Source: Actinopolymorpha sp. NPDC004070 (GTDB taxonomy: Bacteria > Actinomycetota > Actinomycetes > Propionibacteriales > Actinopolymorphaceae). From it: a stretch of 64,000 nt of DNA. The stretch is from NCBI RefSeq assembly GCF_040610475.1, contig NZ_JBEXMJ010000017.1:60837-124836 (forward strand). Direction: 5' to 3'. Positions 50,542 to 58,567 of the stretch are shown piece after piece. Below the pieces are notes generated by a model. That model saw nothing but the letters and a program-made list of their open reading frames with translations, did not search any database and was not told the origin of the DNA. The stretch's first letter is position 1; the number at the start of each line of letters is the position of its first letter. A program made the position numbers and the translations under genes.

Positions 50542-51171
50542 TCACCGGCCGTGGAGTTCGACGATCTCGCCTGCTCTCGGCCGGCGGATCTCGGTGCCCG
50601 CCCGCTCGGCCTCCATGGCGAGAACGTCGTCCAGCACGCTCAGGCCCCACTCGTTGAGCAGCCCGTCGTGGATGGCGTACGCCCGCCGCGGCGCGACCTC
50701 GCGCAGATAGCCGATCATGGCGGGGACGGTCAGCCACGGCGCCTGTCCCGGTAGCAACAGCGTGGGTACGTCCACCACCGTCAGCGCGTCGCCCGGATGG
50801 AAGACCTCCCCGTCGACCAGGAAGCCGACGTTGTCCACCGGCGGCATGTCCGGATGGCTGACGTGATGCTTGCGGCCCACCACCGACACCTCGAACCCCG
50901 CGACGGTGAAGCGGTCGCCGTCGTTCACCACCTGCACCCGTTCGCCGAGCCCCGTCAGGTGCCGGGCCACGCCCGGGCAGGTGTAGACGGGCAGCTCCGA
51001 CTCAGCCAGCCGGTCGGCGTCGAAGTGGTCGAGGTGTTCGTGGGTGACGAGGACGGCATCGGCTCGGTTCAGCGCCTCGGCCTCCGGCGTCATCACCCCC
51101 GGGTCGACGACGATCGACCGGCCGCCCTTCTCCAGGCGTACGCACGCGTGGCCGAACTTCGTCAGCTTCAT
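50542..51171 (-). CDS. metallo-beta-lactamase-fold hydrolase (UlaG-like)
   Basis: A 209-aa protein: MKLTKFGHACVRLEKGGRSI, metal motif LVTHEHLDHFDADRL (HxHxDH), later ligands in VVGRKHHVSHPD and FHPGDALTVV, and AYAIHDGLL. The order matches the UlaG/MBL L-ascorbate-6-phosphate lactonase-like branch used as a broad hydrolase. A start at 51180 (MAL) is also possible. It follows the first sulfatase-fold gene by 53 bases on the same strand and may belong to that cluster. Confidence 0.87.
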   Translation of the reverse strand: MKLTKFGHACVRLEKGGRSIVVDPGVMTPEAEALNRADAVLVTHEHLDHFDADRLAESELPVYTCPGVARHLTGLGERVQVVNDGDRFTVAGFEVSVVGRKHHVSHPDMPPVDNVGFLVDGEVFHPGDALTVVDVPTLLLPGQAPWLTVPAMIGYLREVAPRRAYAIHDGLLNEWGLSVLDDVLAMEAERAGTEIRRPRAGEIVELHGR

Positions 51172-51224
51172 GAGGGCCATGCTGGCATGAGCCGCCCGTC
51201 CGCAGGGCGGGGCCGCGATCGGGT

Positions 51225-52655
51225 TCAACACCTCGGGTGGTGACAGTGGTGACAGTGGTGACAGTGTCGAGGCGGCCCGGCGCCGGCTGTGACGTCGGCG
51301 CGGGCGAGCACGCGTGACAGGAAGCGGTCGAACGGCAGGCCGAGTCCCTGGGTGAGCAGGGGGTCCGGGCCGCCGTGGTACGCCAGCAGCCGGGACCGCT
51401 CGCTCTCCAGCAGGCCACGCAGGCGTTCGGCCAACTCCGGGCCGTCCCCGGACAGGTCGCGCGTCTCGCCCGGGTCCGCGCGCAGGTCGAACACCGACGA
51501 GTCCGGGCGGCGCGGGCGACCGTAGAAGTCCGGCAGCGGCGTGCCGTCGGCGAGCGCGGTGACCGGCTGGATCAGCTTGTGGTCGGGTGTACGCACCGAC
51601 ACCGACGCCTGCCGGGTGGATTCCACGGTCAGCACGTGCTCGCGGCCGGGTGCGGCGGGATCGGTCAGCACGGAGCGCAGGCTGGTCCCGGTCAGCGGGT
51701 ACGCCGGCAACGGGATGTCGCCCAGATCGCACAGTGTCGGCAGCAGGTCCTCGTGTGAGACGAGGGCGCCGCGCCTGCCCGGTGCGAGGCCGGGCACGCG
51801 CATCATCAGGACAGTGCGGGTCACCGCGTCGTACAGCCCGTGGTGGTCGAAGTGGAAGTCGCCCTCGCCGAAGCACTCGCCGTGGTCGGACAGGACGACG
51901 AACACCGTGTCGTCCCACAGGCCCAGGCCGGTGAGCCCCTCGACCAGCCGGGTCACCTGCGCGTCGACCTGGCTTATCTCCCCGTCGTACTGCGCGACGA
52001 CGTAGGCGTAGTCGTCCGGGTGCCGCAGCTTCATGTCGGCGAGGAACGCGTCGTAGTAGTCCGGCGACAGCGCCCGGACGTCGGTGAGGTCGAACGGCCC
52101 GGACCCCGGCTCGTAGTGGAGGGTGTCGTACGGCGGCCGCGGGCCGTATGGCGTGTGCGGGTCCCAGTAGTGCACGAACAGCAGCAGCGGGTCGTCCCCG
52201 GGTGCGTCGGTGGCGTCGGCGGCCAGCGAGAGCGCCGCGTCGGTGATCCGCGCGCTCTGGTCGCCGAAGGGCGTGTAGACGAAGCCGGAGTACTGCTCGA
52301 ACCCGCGGGCGAACCAGCTGCCCCGGCCCGATCCCTGCACGACGAGGTTGTCGCACGCCGCGGTGTGGTAGCCCGCCTCCTGGGCGAGCTGCGGCAGGGT
52401 GGCGATCCGCCCACCCATCCGGTGCCGCGCCGGGTGGGTGACGACCTGGTGCACGAGGGGGTGCAGCCCGGTGAGCAGCGTGGTGAACGCGGGTGTGGTG
52501 GGGATGCCCGCCGCGCAGAACGCGTCGAAGACCACGCTCCGCGCGGCGAGCGCGTCCAGACCCGGAGACGTCGGATGCCGGTAGCCGTAGCACCCCAGAT
52601 GGTCCGGCCGCAGCGTGTCGATCCCCACCACGACGATGTGCGGACGCCTTCGCAC
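51225..52655 (-). CDS. sulfatase-fold hydrolase (alkaline phosphatase superfamily), Thr at nucleophile
   Basis: A 476-aa protein. The metal site starts at GIDTLRPDHLGCYGY; the second half of the site is VLSDHGECFGEGDFHFDHHG. True sulfatases have a Cys/Ser-x-Pro-x-Arg motif that becomes formylglycine. Here the aligned segment is IPTTPAFTTLLTGLHP, with Thr53 for the nucleophile and Phe57 for Arg. The C-terminal tail RHCHHCHHCHHPRC is encoded by 9-base tandem repeats. GTG start at 52655. It may be a phospho- or phosphono-ester hydrolase. It is the last enzyme of the 51-57 kb run, 32 bases after its paralogue. Confidence 0.87.
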   Translation of the reverse strand: MRRRPHIVVVGIDTLRPDHLGCYGYRHPTSPGLDALAARSVVFDAFCAAGIPTTPAFTTLLTGLHPLVHQVVTHPARHRMGGRIATLPQLAQEAGYHTAACDNLVVQGSGRGSWFARGFEQYSGFVYTPFGDQSARITDAALSLAADATDAPGDDPLLLFVHYWDPHTPYGPRPPYDTLHYEPGSGPFDLTDVRALSPDYYDAFLADMKLRHPDDYAYVVAQYDGEISQVDAQVTRLVEGLTGLGLWDDTVFVVLSDHGECFGEGDFHFDHHGLYDAVTRTVLMMRVPGLAPGRRGALVSHEDLLPTLCDLGDIPLPAYPLTGTSLRSVLTDPAAPGREHVLTVESTRQASVSVRTPDHKLIQPVTALADGTPLPDFYGRPRRPDSSVFDLRADPGETRDLSGDGPELAERLRGLLESERSRLLAYHGGPDPLLTQGLGLPFDRFLSRVLARADVTAGAGPPRHCHHCHHCHHPRC

Positions 52656-52687
52656 GTTGGGTTCTGCTCCGTTCCGCTTGTACGGGC

Positions 52688-54127
52688 TCAGCGGCCGGCG
52701 TTGAGTTCGCTCGGGTCGGGGATGTTCGCCGCGCCGCCCGCGGAGCCGACGCGTTCGCGCAACGGCGTCGCGCCGGCGCCGACCACCTCCTCCGGCTTCG
52801 GCTGACCGATCGCCGACGCGCAGGCACCCTGCTCGGCCACCGGGTCCCGGGTCTTCCCGGTCTCGGCCAGCCGCCGGGACAGCCACGCGTCCAGTCGGTC
52901 CGACAGCTCCTTCACCACGGCGGGTTCGCTCTCGGCGAGGTTGTTCTGCTCACCGGGGTCGGCCTGCAGGTCGTACAACTCGACCATCGGCCGGCCGTGC
53001 GGGTCCGGCTCGATCGCCCGGATGAACTTCCACCGGTCGGTACGCAAGCCCCGCTTGACTTCCCAGGTCGCCTCGGACAGGTACACCGTGTCGTAGTTGC
53101 CGTCGCGTACGCCGGACAGCACGGGGAACAGGCTGAGGCCCTCCATGTGCTCCCGCTGCGGGATGCCCGCGGCGTCGAGCAGCGTCTGCGCGACGTCGAG
53201 GTTCTGCACCAGGCCGGGTATCCGTTTGCCCGCGGGTAGCGTTCCCGGCCAGGAGATGATCAGCGGGATGTGGACGTTGCCCTCGTACAGCCCGTGGTGG
53301 TCGAAGTAGCCGAGCTGCTCGTTGAGCACCTCACCGTGGTCGGCGGTGATCACCACGATGGTGTCCTCGCGGACGCGCTCGAGCGCCTCGAAGACCCGGG
53401 CGAGGTGCTCGTCCATGTAGCGGATCTCGCCGTCGTAGAGATCGATCACGTGCTGGGCGTCGGTGACACCGGGCATCCAGTCGTGGAAGTACCACTTGAA
53501 CGGCTCCCAGCTCCACGCCTCGTCCATGCTGTGGTTGTCCGGGTCGTACGGGTCCCGGCCGCTGTCGGTGTAGAGGTCCTCGTAACCGGGCGGCGGGAGG
53601 TAGGGCGTGTGCGGGTCCCAGTAGTGCAGGAAGCAGAAGAACGGCCGCTCGTCCGCGACTAGGTCCTCCAGCACCGGCAGCGCGAGGTTCGTCACCGTCT
53701 CGGCCTTGCGCAGCACCGTCGGGTCCGAGCGGTCCCACTGGTACTGCTCGTAGCGTTCGTAGCCGCGGGTGAAGTGCCGGCCCATGTTGTCCACCGCGGC
53801 CGTGGCGTAGCCGTTGTCCCGCAGGATCTCCGGCAGCAGGCGTACGCCGTCGGCGACCGGCACGCCACCGCCGATGTTGACGATGTCGTGGGTGATCGCC
53901 TCCTTGCCGGAGAACAGCGTGGTGAAGCTCGGGTGGGTCGGGATGTTGGGCGCGATGCAGCGTTCGAACACCACGCCCTGGGAGGCGAACGCGTCGATGT
54001 TCGGGCTGGTGTCGCGGGCGTAGCCGTAGCAGCCGAGGTGGTCCGCGCGCTGGGTGTCCAGCGCGATCACGACGATGTTCGGCGGCCTGCGCGCTCCTTC
54101 GGGCGGGGTGCCCTCCGCGGCCGTCAT
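52688..54127 (-). CDS. sulfatase-fold hydrolase, second copy, Thr at nucleophile
   Basis: A 479-aa paralogue of the next gene. ALDTQRADHLGCYGY begins the metal site and ITADHGEVLNEQLGYFDHHG completes it. The nucleophile loop is APNIPTHPSFTTLFSG: Thr64 replaces the formylglycine Cys/Ser and Phe68 replaces Arg. FLHYWDPHTPYLPPPGYEDLY and ELYDLQADPGEQNNLAES are usual for this fold. There is no signal peptide, so the enzyme is cytosolic. The start is the ATG overlapping the stop of the upstream oxidoreductase (ATGA, 54124-54127), so the two are coupled. Confidence 0.88.
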   Translation of the reverse strand: MTAAEGTPPEGARRPPNIVVIALDTQRADHLGCYGYARDTSPNIDAFASQGVVFERCIAPNIPTHPSFTTLFSGKEAITHDIVNIGGGVPVADGVRLLPEILRDNGYATAAVDNMGRHFTRGYERYEQYQWDRSDPTVLRKAETVTNLALPVLEDLVADERPFFCFLHYWDPHTPYLPPPGYEDLYTDSGRDPYDPDNHSMDEAWSWEPFKWYFHDWMPGVTDAQHVIDLYDGEIRYMDEHLARVFEALERVREDTIVVITADHGEVLNEQLGYFDHHGLYEGNVHIPLIISWPGTLPAGKRIPGLVQNLDVAQTLLDAAGIPQREHMEGLSLFPVLSGVRDGNYDTVYLSEATWEVKRGLRTDRWKFIRAIEPDPHGRPMVELYDLQADPGEQNNLAESEPAVVKELSDRLDAWLSRRLAETGKTRDPVAEQGACASAIGQPKPEEVVGAGATPLRERVGSAGGAANIPDPSELNAGR

Positions 54128-55110
54128 CCGTTCACCTCCTCGATGGTGCCGTTCTCGAACGACCGGATCGCCGCCTCGATGACCTCCTGCGCGGCCAGGC
54201 CGTCCTCACCGGAGGCGTCCAGCGGACCACCGGCTGCGACCTGCGAGACGAACGCGTTGATCCGGTTGCGGAACGTCTCGTTGAAGTTGCCCATCCCGCC
54301 CATGATGGAGTTCTCCACCACCAGCTTCTCCGGCGACGTACGCGGGAAGAACTCCAGCTTCTGGTAGACGTTCTCGATCACCATCCGGCCGGCGCTGCCG
54401 CCGACCTCGCACCGCTCGATCGGGTGCAGACCGCTGGCGTCGTAGCTGCCGGTGAGGTGACCGACCGCGCCGCTGGCGAACTGCACGTTGACCGAGGCGT
54501 TGGACCAGATCTGGCGGCCCGGGCCCTTGTGGCAGAACGCCTGCACCTTCGAGATCGGCCCGCCGAAGTAGCGCATCACGTCGATCGAGTGCGGGTGCAG
54601 TGCCCGCAGGTGGAACCACGGCGAGCTCTCGTTCGGGTTGTTGATCCACAGTGCCATGTTCAGGAACAGCACCTCGCCGAGCGTGCCGTCCTCCTGCAGC
54701 TTCTTGGCGCGCTCTGCCGCCGGGGTGAACCGGTGGTTGAGGTTGACGCCCATGAGGACGCCACGCTCCTTCGCCGCCCGTACCATCTCCCGGGCGTGCT
54801 CGATGTTGTTGGAGATCGGCTTCTCCACCAGCACGTGCACACCGGCCTCGATCGCCTGCATCGTCGGCTCGTAATGGTGGCCGCCGTTCTCCGGTCCGGC
54901 GGTGGCGATGCTCACCGCGTCCGGGCGTTCGGCGGCGAGCATCTCACCGAGGTCGTGATATGCCGGTACGCCGTACGTCTTGGCCACCGGGTCGACCCGG
55001 CCGGCGTCGATGTCGCACAGGGCGACCAGCTCGGCGTCGGGGTTCTCCGAGTAGTAGCGGGAGTGCGTCTTGCCGATGTTGCCCAGGCCGACGACTGCGA
55101 CACGCAACAT
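54124..55110 (-). CDS. Gfo/Idh/MocA-family NAD(P)-dependent oxidoreductase
   Basis: A 328-aa protein. Rossmann motif VAVVGLGNIGKTHSRYYSEN (GxGxxG), cofactor loop VHVLVEKPISNN (the EKP motif, about residue 95) and the active-site region GGPISKVQAFCHKGPGRQ, with RALHPHSIDVMRYFGG supplying the His/Asp pair. Members oxidise or reduce sugars and inositols. ATG at 55110 with aaaggag upstream. It is downstream of the TIM-barrel isomerase and coupled to the sulfatase-fold gene, which fits an inositol/sugar catabolic pathway. Confidence 0.9.
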   Translation of the reverse strand: MLRVAVVGLGNIGKTHSRYYSENPDAELVALCDIDAGRVDPVAKTYGVPAYHDLGEMLAAERPDAVSIATAGPENGGHHYEPTMQAIEAGVHVLVEKPISNNIEHAREMVRAAKERGVLMGVNLNHRFTPAAERAKKLQEDGTLGEVLFLNMALWINNPNESSPWFHLRALHPHSIDVMRYFGGPISKVQAFCHKGPGRQIWSNASVNVQFASGAVGHLTGSYDASGLHPIERCEVGGSAGRMVIENVYQKLEFFPRTSPEKLVVENSIMGGMGNFNETFRNRINAFVSQVAAGGPLDASGEDGLAAQEVIEAAIRSFENGTIEEVNG

Positions 55111-55157
55111 GGTGCTCCTTTGTCGAGGGGGTACGAGCGGAGTCGGGTCCGGCCGGG

Positions 55158-55949
55158 TCAGCCGAGCTCCTGCAGGCAGCGGTTGAGGTAGCCGCGGGTC
55201 TCGGCCGCGATCGAGGTGGCCTGCGGCAGGGTGTACGACGCGGCGCCGATCACCTCGAGGTTGAGCGGTCCGGCGTACCCCACGTCCTTCAGCGCGCGCA
55301 GCGTCGCCGGGATGTCGACGGTGCCGCGGCCGGGCACCTGGGTGGGCGGCGGGCCGACCTGGCGTTCGCGGGAGGCGCAGTCGCGGAAGTGGCTGGTGAT
55401 GATCCGCGGACCCCACTGGCGGGCGACGTCGTCGGGGTCCTCGTCGGCGCGGTAGAGGTGGCTCGGGTCGAAGTTCAGCCCCAGCGCCGGGTGGTCCACC
55501 TCGGCGGTGAGCCGCAGCGCGGTCGCCGCGTCGAAGATGGCCTGCCCCACGTGTGGCTTCACCGCGAGCCGGCAGCCGTGGTCGCGGGCGACGTCGGCCA
55601 GCCGGACGACGTTCGCGATCGCCTCCTTGGTGGACTCCTCGTCGCCTGACTTCCCGCCCGACCCGACGTTGACGATGTCGATGCCGATGGCGGCTGCGAG
55701 CTCGCAGACCCGGGCCAGGCGTTCGGGGTCGGTGGTGGCGGCCTCGACGGCGGTGGCGATGAGCCCGGCCGCCTCGACTCGCTTCCCGACCTCCTCCGCG
55801 CCGCGGGTGCCCTGGTCGACGGAGAGGTGCTCGCACATGCCCTTGATCGCGGCGAGCTCGACGTACTCGTAACCGGCGAAGGCGATCTGGTCGAGCGCCT
55901 CCTGCACGTCGAATCCGGCGAACAGCACCGTGTTGCATCCGAGCTTCAC
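55158..55949 (-). CDS. sugar phosphate isomerase/epimerase (AP-endonuclease-2-like TIM barrel)
   Basis: A 263-aa protein. The barrel shows LGCNTVLFAGFDVQEALDQI at the start, EYVELAAIKGMCEHL, the metal-binding AVKPHVG, LGLNFDPSHLYRADEDP (His/Asp ligands), ITSHFRDC and GPLNLEVIGA (Glu). This is the Xylose isomerase-like Pfam group that includes IolE, IolI and hydroxypyruvate isomerase. The start is a GTG at 55949. It lies between the PhyH gene and the oxidoreductase, 54 and 47 bases from each. Confidence 0.88.
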   Translation of the reverse strand: MKLGCNTVLFAGFDVQEALDQIAFAGYEYVELAAIKGMCEHLSVDQGTRGAEEVGKRVEAAGLIATAVEAATTDPERLARVCELAAAIGIDIVNVGSGGKSGDEESTKEAIANVVRLADVARDHGCRLAVKPHVGQAIFDAATALRLTAEVDHPALGLNFDPSHLYRADEDPDDVARQWGPRIITSHFRDCASRERQVGPPPTQVPGRGTVDIPATLRALKDVGYAGPLNLEVIGAASYTLPQATSIAAETRGYLNRCLQELG

Positions 55950-56003
55950 AGGTCACCTTCTTCTTGTCGTCGTGTCTTGGTCAAGCAGGTCCTCAACAAG
56001 TCC

Positions 56004-57032
56004 TCAGCAGATCCGGTCCTTCTGCCAGCGGATCGACTCGTCCCACTCGCTGCGCCGCAGGTCCAGGTCGCGCCAGTACCATCGGACGTCGTCCCGTGGG
56101 TCCTGCGGGTCCGGCCACTCCGCGTACACCTCTTCCCAGTCGAGCACGTCGCAGTGCACCCGCAGCGATCCCTCGTGCAGCGGGTCGGCAGCCGGTTGGT
56201 AGCGGTAGTCGCAGGACAGCCGCACCCGGTCGCCGGCCGCGTGCGGCAACGCCCGGTGGACGGTGTGGCTGGAGAAGGTCAGTACGTCGCCGGCGGTGAA
56301 GTCGCCCTGCGCCCATGCCAGGTCGAGGTCGCACAGGTACGCCTCGAGGCCACCGGCGCCCTCGGCGGCGTGGTAGGACATCAGGCCCTCGCGGTGCGAG
56401 CCGTCCAGCACGGACAGGCCGCCGAGCTCGCGCGGGCAGTCGCCGAGCGGGAACCACGCGGTCCACACCCGCGGCGTTCCCTGGATGTGGATGAAGTCCT
56501 GGTGAGGTGGCGTCGGCCGGGTGCCGCCGCCCGGGATCACGACGCGGGCGATGTTGCGCGGATGGGGGAGTACGTCCGCCCCGAACAGGTCCCGGTAGAC
56601 CGCGAGCAGCCGGGGATGGTGGGCGAGTTCGTGGAACTGCCGTACCCGCTGGACGTCGGCGTAGGCGGCCCGGGTGATGCCCACGCCGCAGAACGCCGTC
56701 TCCTCGCGCGGCACCCGGTCGAACGCCGCGACGTCGGCGATGCCGTCCGAGACCGGCGTTCCGTCGACCAGCCAGCCGTACCGGCGGACAATCTGCAGAA
56801 ACCGCCGGCGCAGGTCGAGCACGTCGTCGACCGGCAGCAGCCCGCGGAAGAACAGATAGCCGTGCTCGTCCGCGCGGGCCCGCAGCGCGGCGGGATCGCC
56901 GAGGAGGGCGGAGGAGTCGAGGAAGTCCGCGGTGCGTACCGCCGTGGCCGGTGTGGCCGAAGGTGTGACCTGCGGTGTCTTCGGCGGTGTGGTCGGAGGT
57001 GTGGCCCGAGATGTGCTCGGCGGTGTGGTCAT
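56004..57032 (-). CDS. phytanoyl-CoA dioxygenase (PhyH) family 2-oxoglutarate/Fe(II) oxygenase
   Basis: A 342-aa protein with a double-stranded beta-helix. An N-terminal Pro/Thr-rich leader (about 35 residues) is followed by GYLFFRGLLPVDDVLDLRRRF. The iron-binding HxD is PPHQDFIHIQGTP (about residue 182), the distal His is FSSHTVHRALPHAAGD and an Arg for 2-oxoglutarate follows (DRVRLSCDYRYQP). Members hydroxylate unactivated carbon in lipids, phosphonates or natural products. It is the first gene of the minus-strand cassette. Two 10-bp repeats just upstream of its ATG overlap its ribosome site. Confidence 0.88.
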   Translation of the reverse strand: MTTPPSTSRATPPTTPPKTPQVTPSATPATAVRTADFLDSSALLGDPAALRARADEHGYLFFRGLLPVDDVLDLRRRFLQIVRRYGWLVDGTPVSDGIADVAAFDRVPREETAFCGVGITRAAYADVQRVRQFHELAHHPRLLAVYRDLFGADVLPHPRNIARVVIPGGGTRPTPPHQDFIHIQGTPRVWTAWFPLGDCPRELGGLSVLDGSHREGLMSYHAAEGAGGLEAYLCDLDLAWAQGDFTAGDVLTFSSHTVHRALPHAAGDRVRLSCDYRYQPAADPLHEGSLRVHCDVLDWEEVYAEWPDPQDPRDDVRWYWRDLDLRRSEWDESIRWQKDRIC

Positions 57033-57034
57033 GG

Positions 57035-57062
57035 TCGCTCCCGAGTGCGCGTTCGCTCCCGA
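57035..57062. promoter_or_regulatory. direct repeat upstream of the PhyH gene, candidate AraC site
   Basis: TCGCTCCCGA occurs at 57035-57044 and 57053-57062, an 18-base period, on the minus strand TCGGGAGCGA. The proximal copy contains GGGAG, the ribosome site of the ATG at 57032. Binding there by the divergent AraC protein could block translation or transcription of the whole cassette. AraC proteins usually bind paired direct repeats. Confidence 0.5.
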
Positions 57063-57141
57063 TCGGCCGATGTGACCAGCCCACCACGGACCCGGGGCCG
57101 CACGACATGGTCTGGGCTGTCGAAGACTGGAGGATCCACGC

Positions 57142-58176
57142 ATGACAGGTCCGTTGCCGGACGTGGCGCCGCGGGCAGCTTCGGGAACCACCGCGGCGAC
57201 CGAACCGGCACGGGCTCCGAAGCCGCTGGTTCAGCCCTTCGTCCCGGCACCGCTCACGTCGGTGGCGCCGGCTCCTTTCCCGGCACTGCTGCAGGCCAAC
57301 GCCGTGCAGTTCGGCCCCGGTGAACGTTTCGGCTTTCCCCGGGTGGAGTCGCGGATGGTGACCTGGTGCCGAGCCGGCCGCGGCGAGGCGCGGGTCAACG
57401 GTGTGCGCTGCTCGCTGGAGCCGGGCGTCCTGCTCGTCCTCCCGTGGGGCCACCGGATCCACTACACGGCGGCGGAGGTCGATCCGTTCCTGCTGGTCGG
57501 TGTGCACCTCGTGCCCCGGCACGAGGAGGGTTTCCCGCTGGAGCCGACGGTCCCGCACGACGCGAACCACCGGTACGCCGGCTGCCGGTGGCGGCGCGAC
57601 GGCGAACCGGACCTGGGCACGCAGGTGGTGGCCACGACCGCCGACGCGGCACCCGGGCTGGCCCAGCTGAGTGCGTACGCGGTGGAGGTGTGGCGACGGG
57701 GTACGCCGTCGGAGGCGTCGATCCGGGCGCTCGGAACGATGATGGTCGACGAGCTCACCGGGCTTGCGTGCCAGCTCGCCGCCCGCACCGGCGACCAGGC
57801 GGGGTACGCGGGACCGGCCGGGTTCGGAGGCCGGCCCGCCACCTGCGTGGTGCCGGACGAGGTGCGTCGCGTCCTGGCGTACGTCGAACACCATCTGGCC
57901 GACCGGCTCACCGTGGCCGGGCTGGCCGAGGTCGCCGGCTGCAGCGGCGCGACGTTGAGCCGGAGGTTCGACACCTACCTGCACCGGTCGCCGATGGGAT
58001 GGGTGCTCGACCAGCGGATCGAGCGTGCCCGCGGACTGCTGCGCACCACGCCGCTGACGGTGGCGCAGGTTGCCCGGCGGTGCGGGTTCGCCGACGCGAA
58101 CTACTTCTCCCGGATCTTCCGCGACCGCACCGGCCGCCCGCCCACCTCATGGCGCCGCCGCGAGCGCCTGCTCTGA
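57142..58176 (+). CDS. AraC-family transcriptional regulator, divergent from the PhyH cassette
   Basis: A 344-aa protein. A cupin-type sensor (FPRVESRMVTWCRAGRGEAR ... LVLPWGHRIHYTAAEVDPFL, about 70-140) leads to a C-terminal double HTH (about 243-344: LTVAGLAEVAGCSGATLSRR ... VAQVARRCGFADANYFSRIF). The ATG has ggaggatcc upstream. Only 109 bases separate it from the PhyH gene, so it is the obvious activator of the 51-57 kb cassette. The sensed ligand is presumably the substrate or an intermediate. Confidence 0.9.
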   Translation: MTGPLPDVAPRAASGTTAATEPARAPKPLVQPFVPAPLTSVAPAPFPALLQANAVQFGPGERFGFPRVESRMVTWCRAGRGEARVNGVRCSLEPGVLLVLPWGHRIHYTAAEVDPFLLVGVHLVPRHEEGFPLEPTVPHDANHRYAGCRWRRDGEPDLGTQVVATTADAAPGLAQLSAYAVEVWRRGTPSEASIRALGTMMVDELTGLACQLAARTGDQAGYAGPAGFGGRPATCVVPDEVRRVLAYVEHHLADRLTVAGLAEVAGCSGATLSRRFDTYLHRSPMGWVLDQRIERARGLLRTTPLTVAQVARRCGFADANYFSRIFRDRTGRPPTSWRRRERLL

Positions 58177-58567
58177 CGTACGTCCGGTAGGCCTTCGGCA
58201 CGCTGGCCATCGTGGCCGAGCTTAGCCCGCACGAGCCGGCCGGCGTTCTGGGAGAAGATCACCCACAGCCCGCCGAACACGGAGAAGAGCAGGTCGTACT
58301 GATAGATCCGTTTCCGCCGAGGGGATCGCCCATCCGGCCGCCGACCAGCGCGGCCGCGCCGTACGACGCGGCGTTGGTTCGGACGAACGTGATCCGAGCG
58401 TGTCGTGCCGCCAACCGTCCGCGTCCGAACTCTCGACCCGTTGACCGGGCCCGGCCACCTGGCCGGGAGTCCGAACTCTCGACCCGTTGACCGGGCCCGG
58501 CCACCTGGCCGGGCGGTCACGGATATGCTCGCCCCGAACCTGCCCGCGACGCCTGAGGAGTACCCCA
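58177..58567. other. 391-base gap before glmU
   Basis: No gene is supported. On the minus strand at about 58210-58330 a frame with hydrophobic residues (DLLFSVFGGLWVIFSQNAGR) might be a membrane-protein fragment, but it has no start or family match that I can recognise. The right part holds a 46-bp tandem duplication and the glmU promoter area. Confidence 0.5.
58423..58513. repeat. 46-bp tandem duplication with internal hairpins
   Basis: 58423-58468 and 58469-58513 are identical over 45 bases. Each copy contains the palindrome CCCGGCCA-CC-TGGCCGGG, so the transcript could fold two equal 8-bp stems. The duplication ends 54 bases before the glmU GTG. Confidence 0.85.

Noticed and set aside
58210..58330. 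Minus-strand membrane-protein fragment before glmU
   Set aside because: A hydrophobic stretch is present, but there is no start codon with ribosome site and no family I can name, so it is left as a note in the gap entry.
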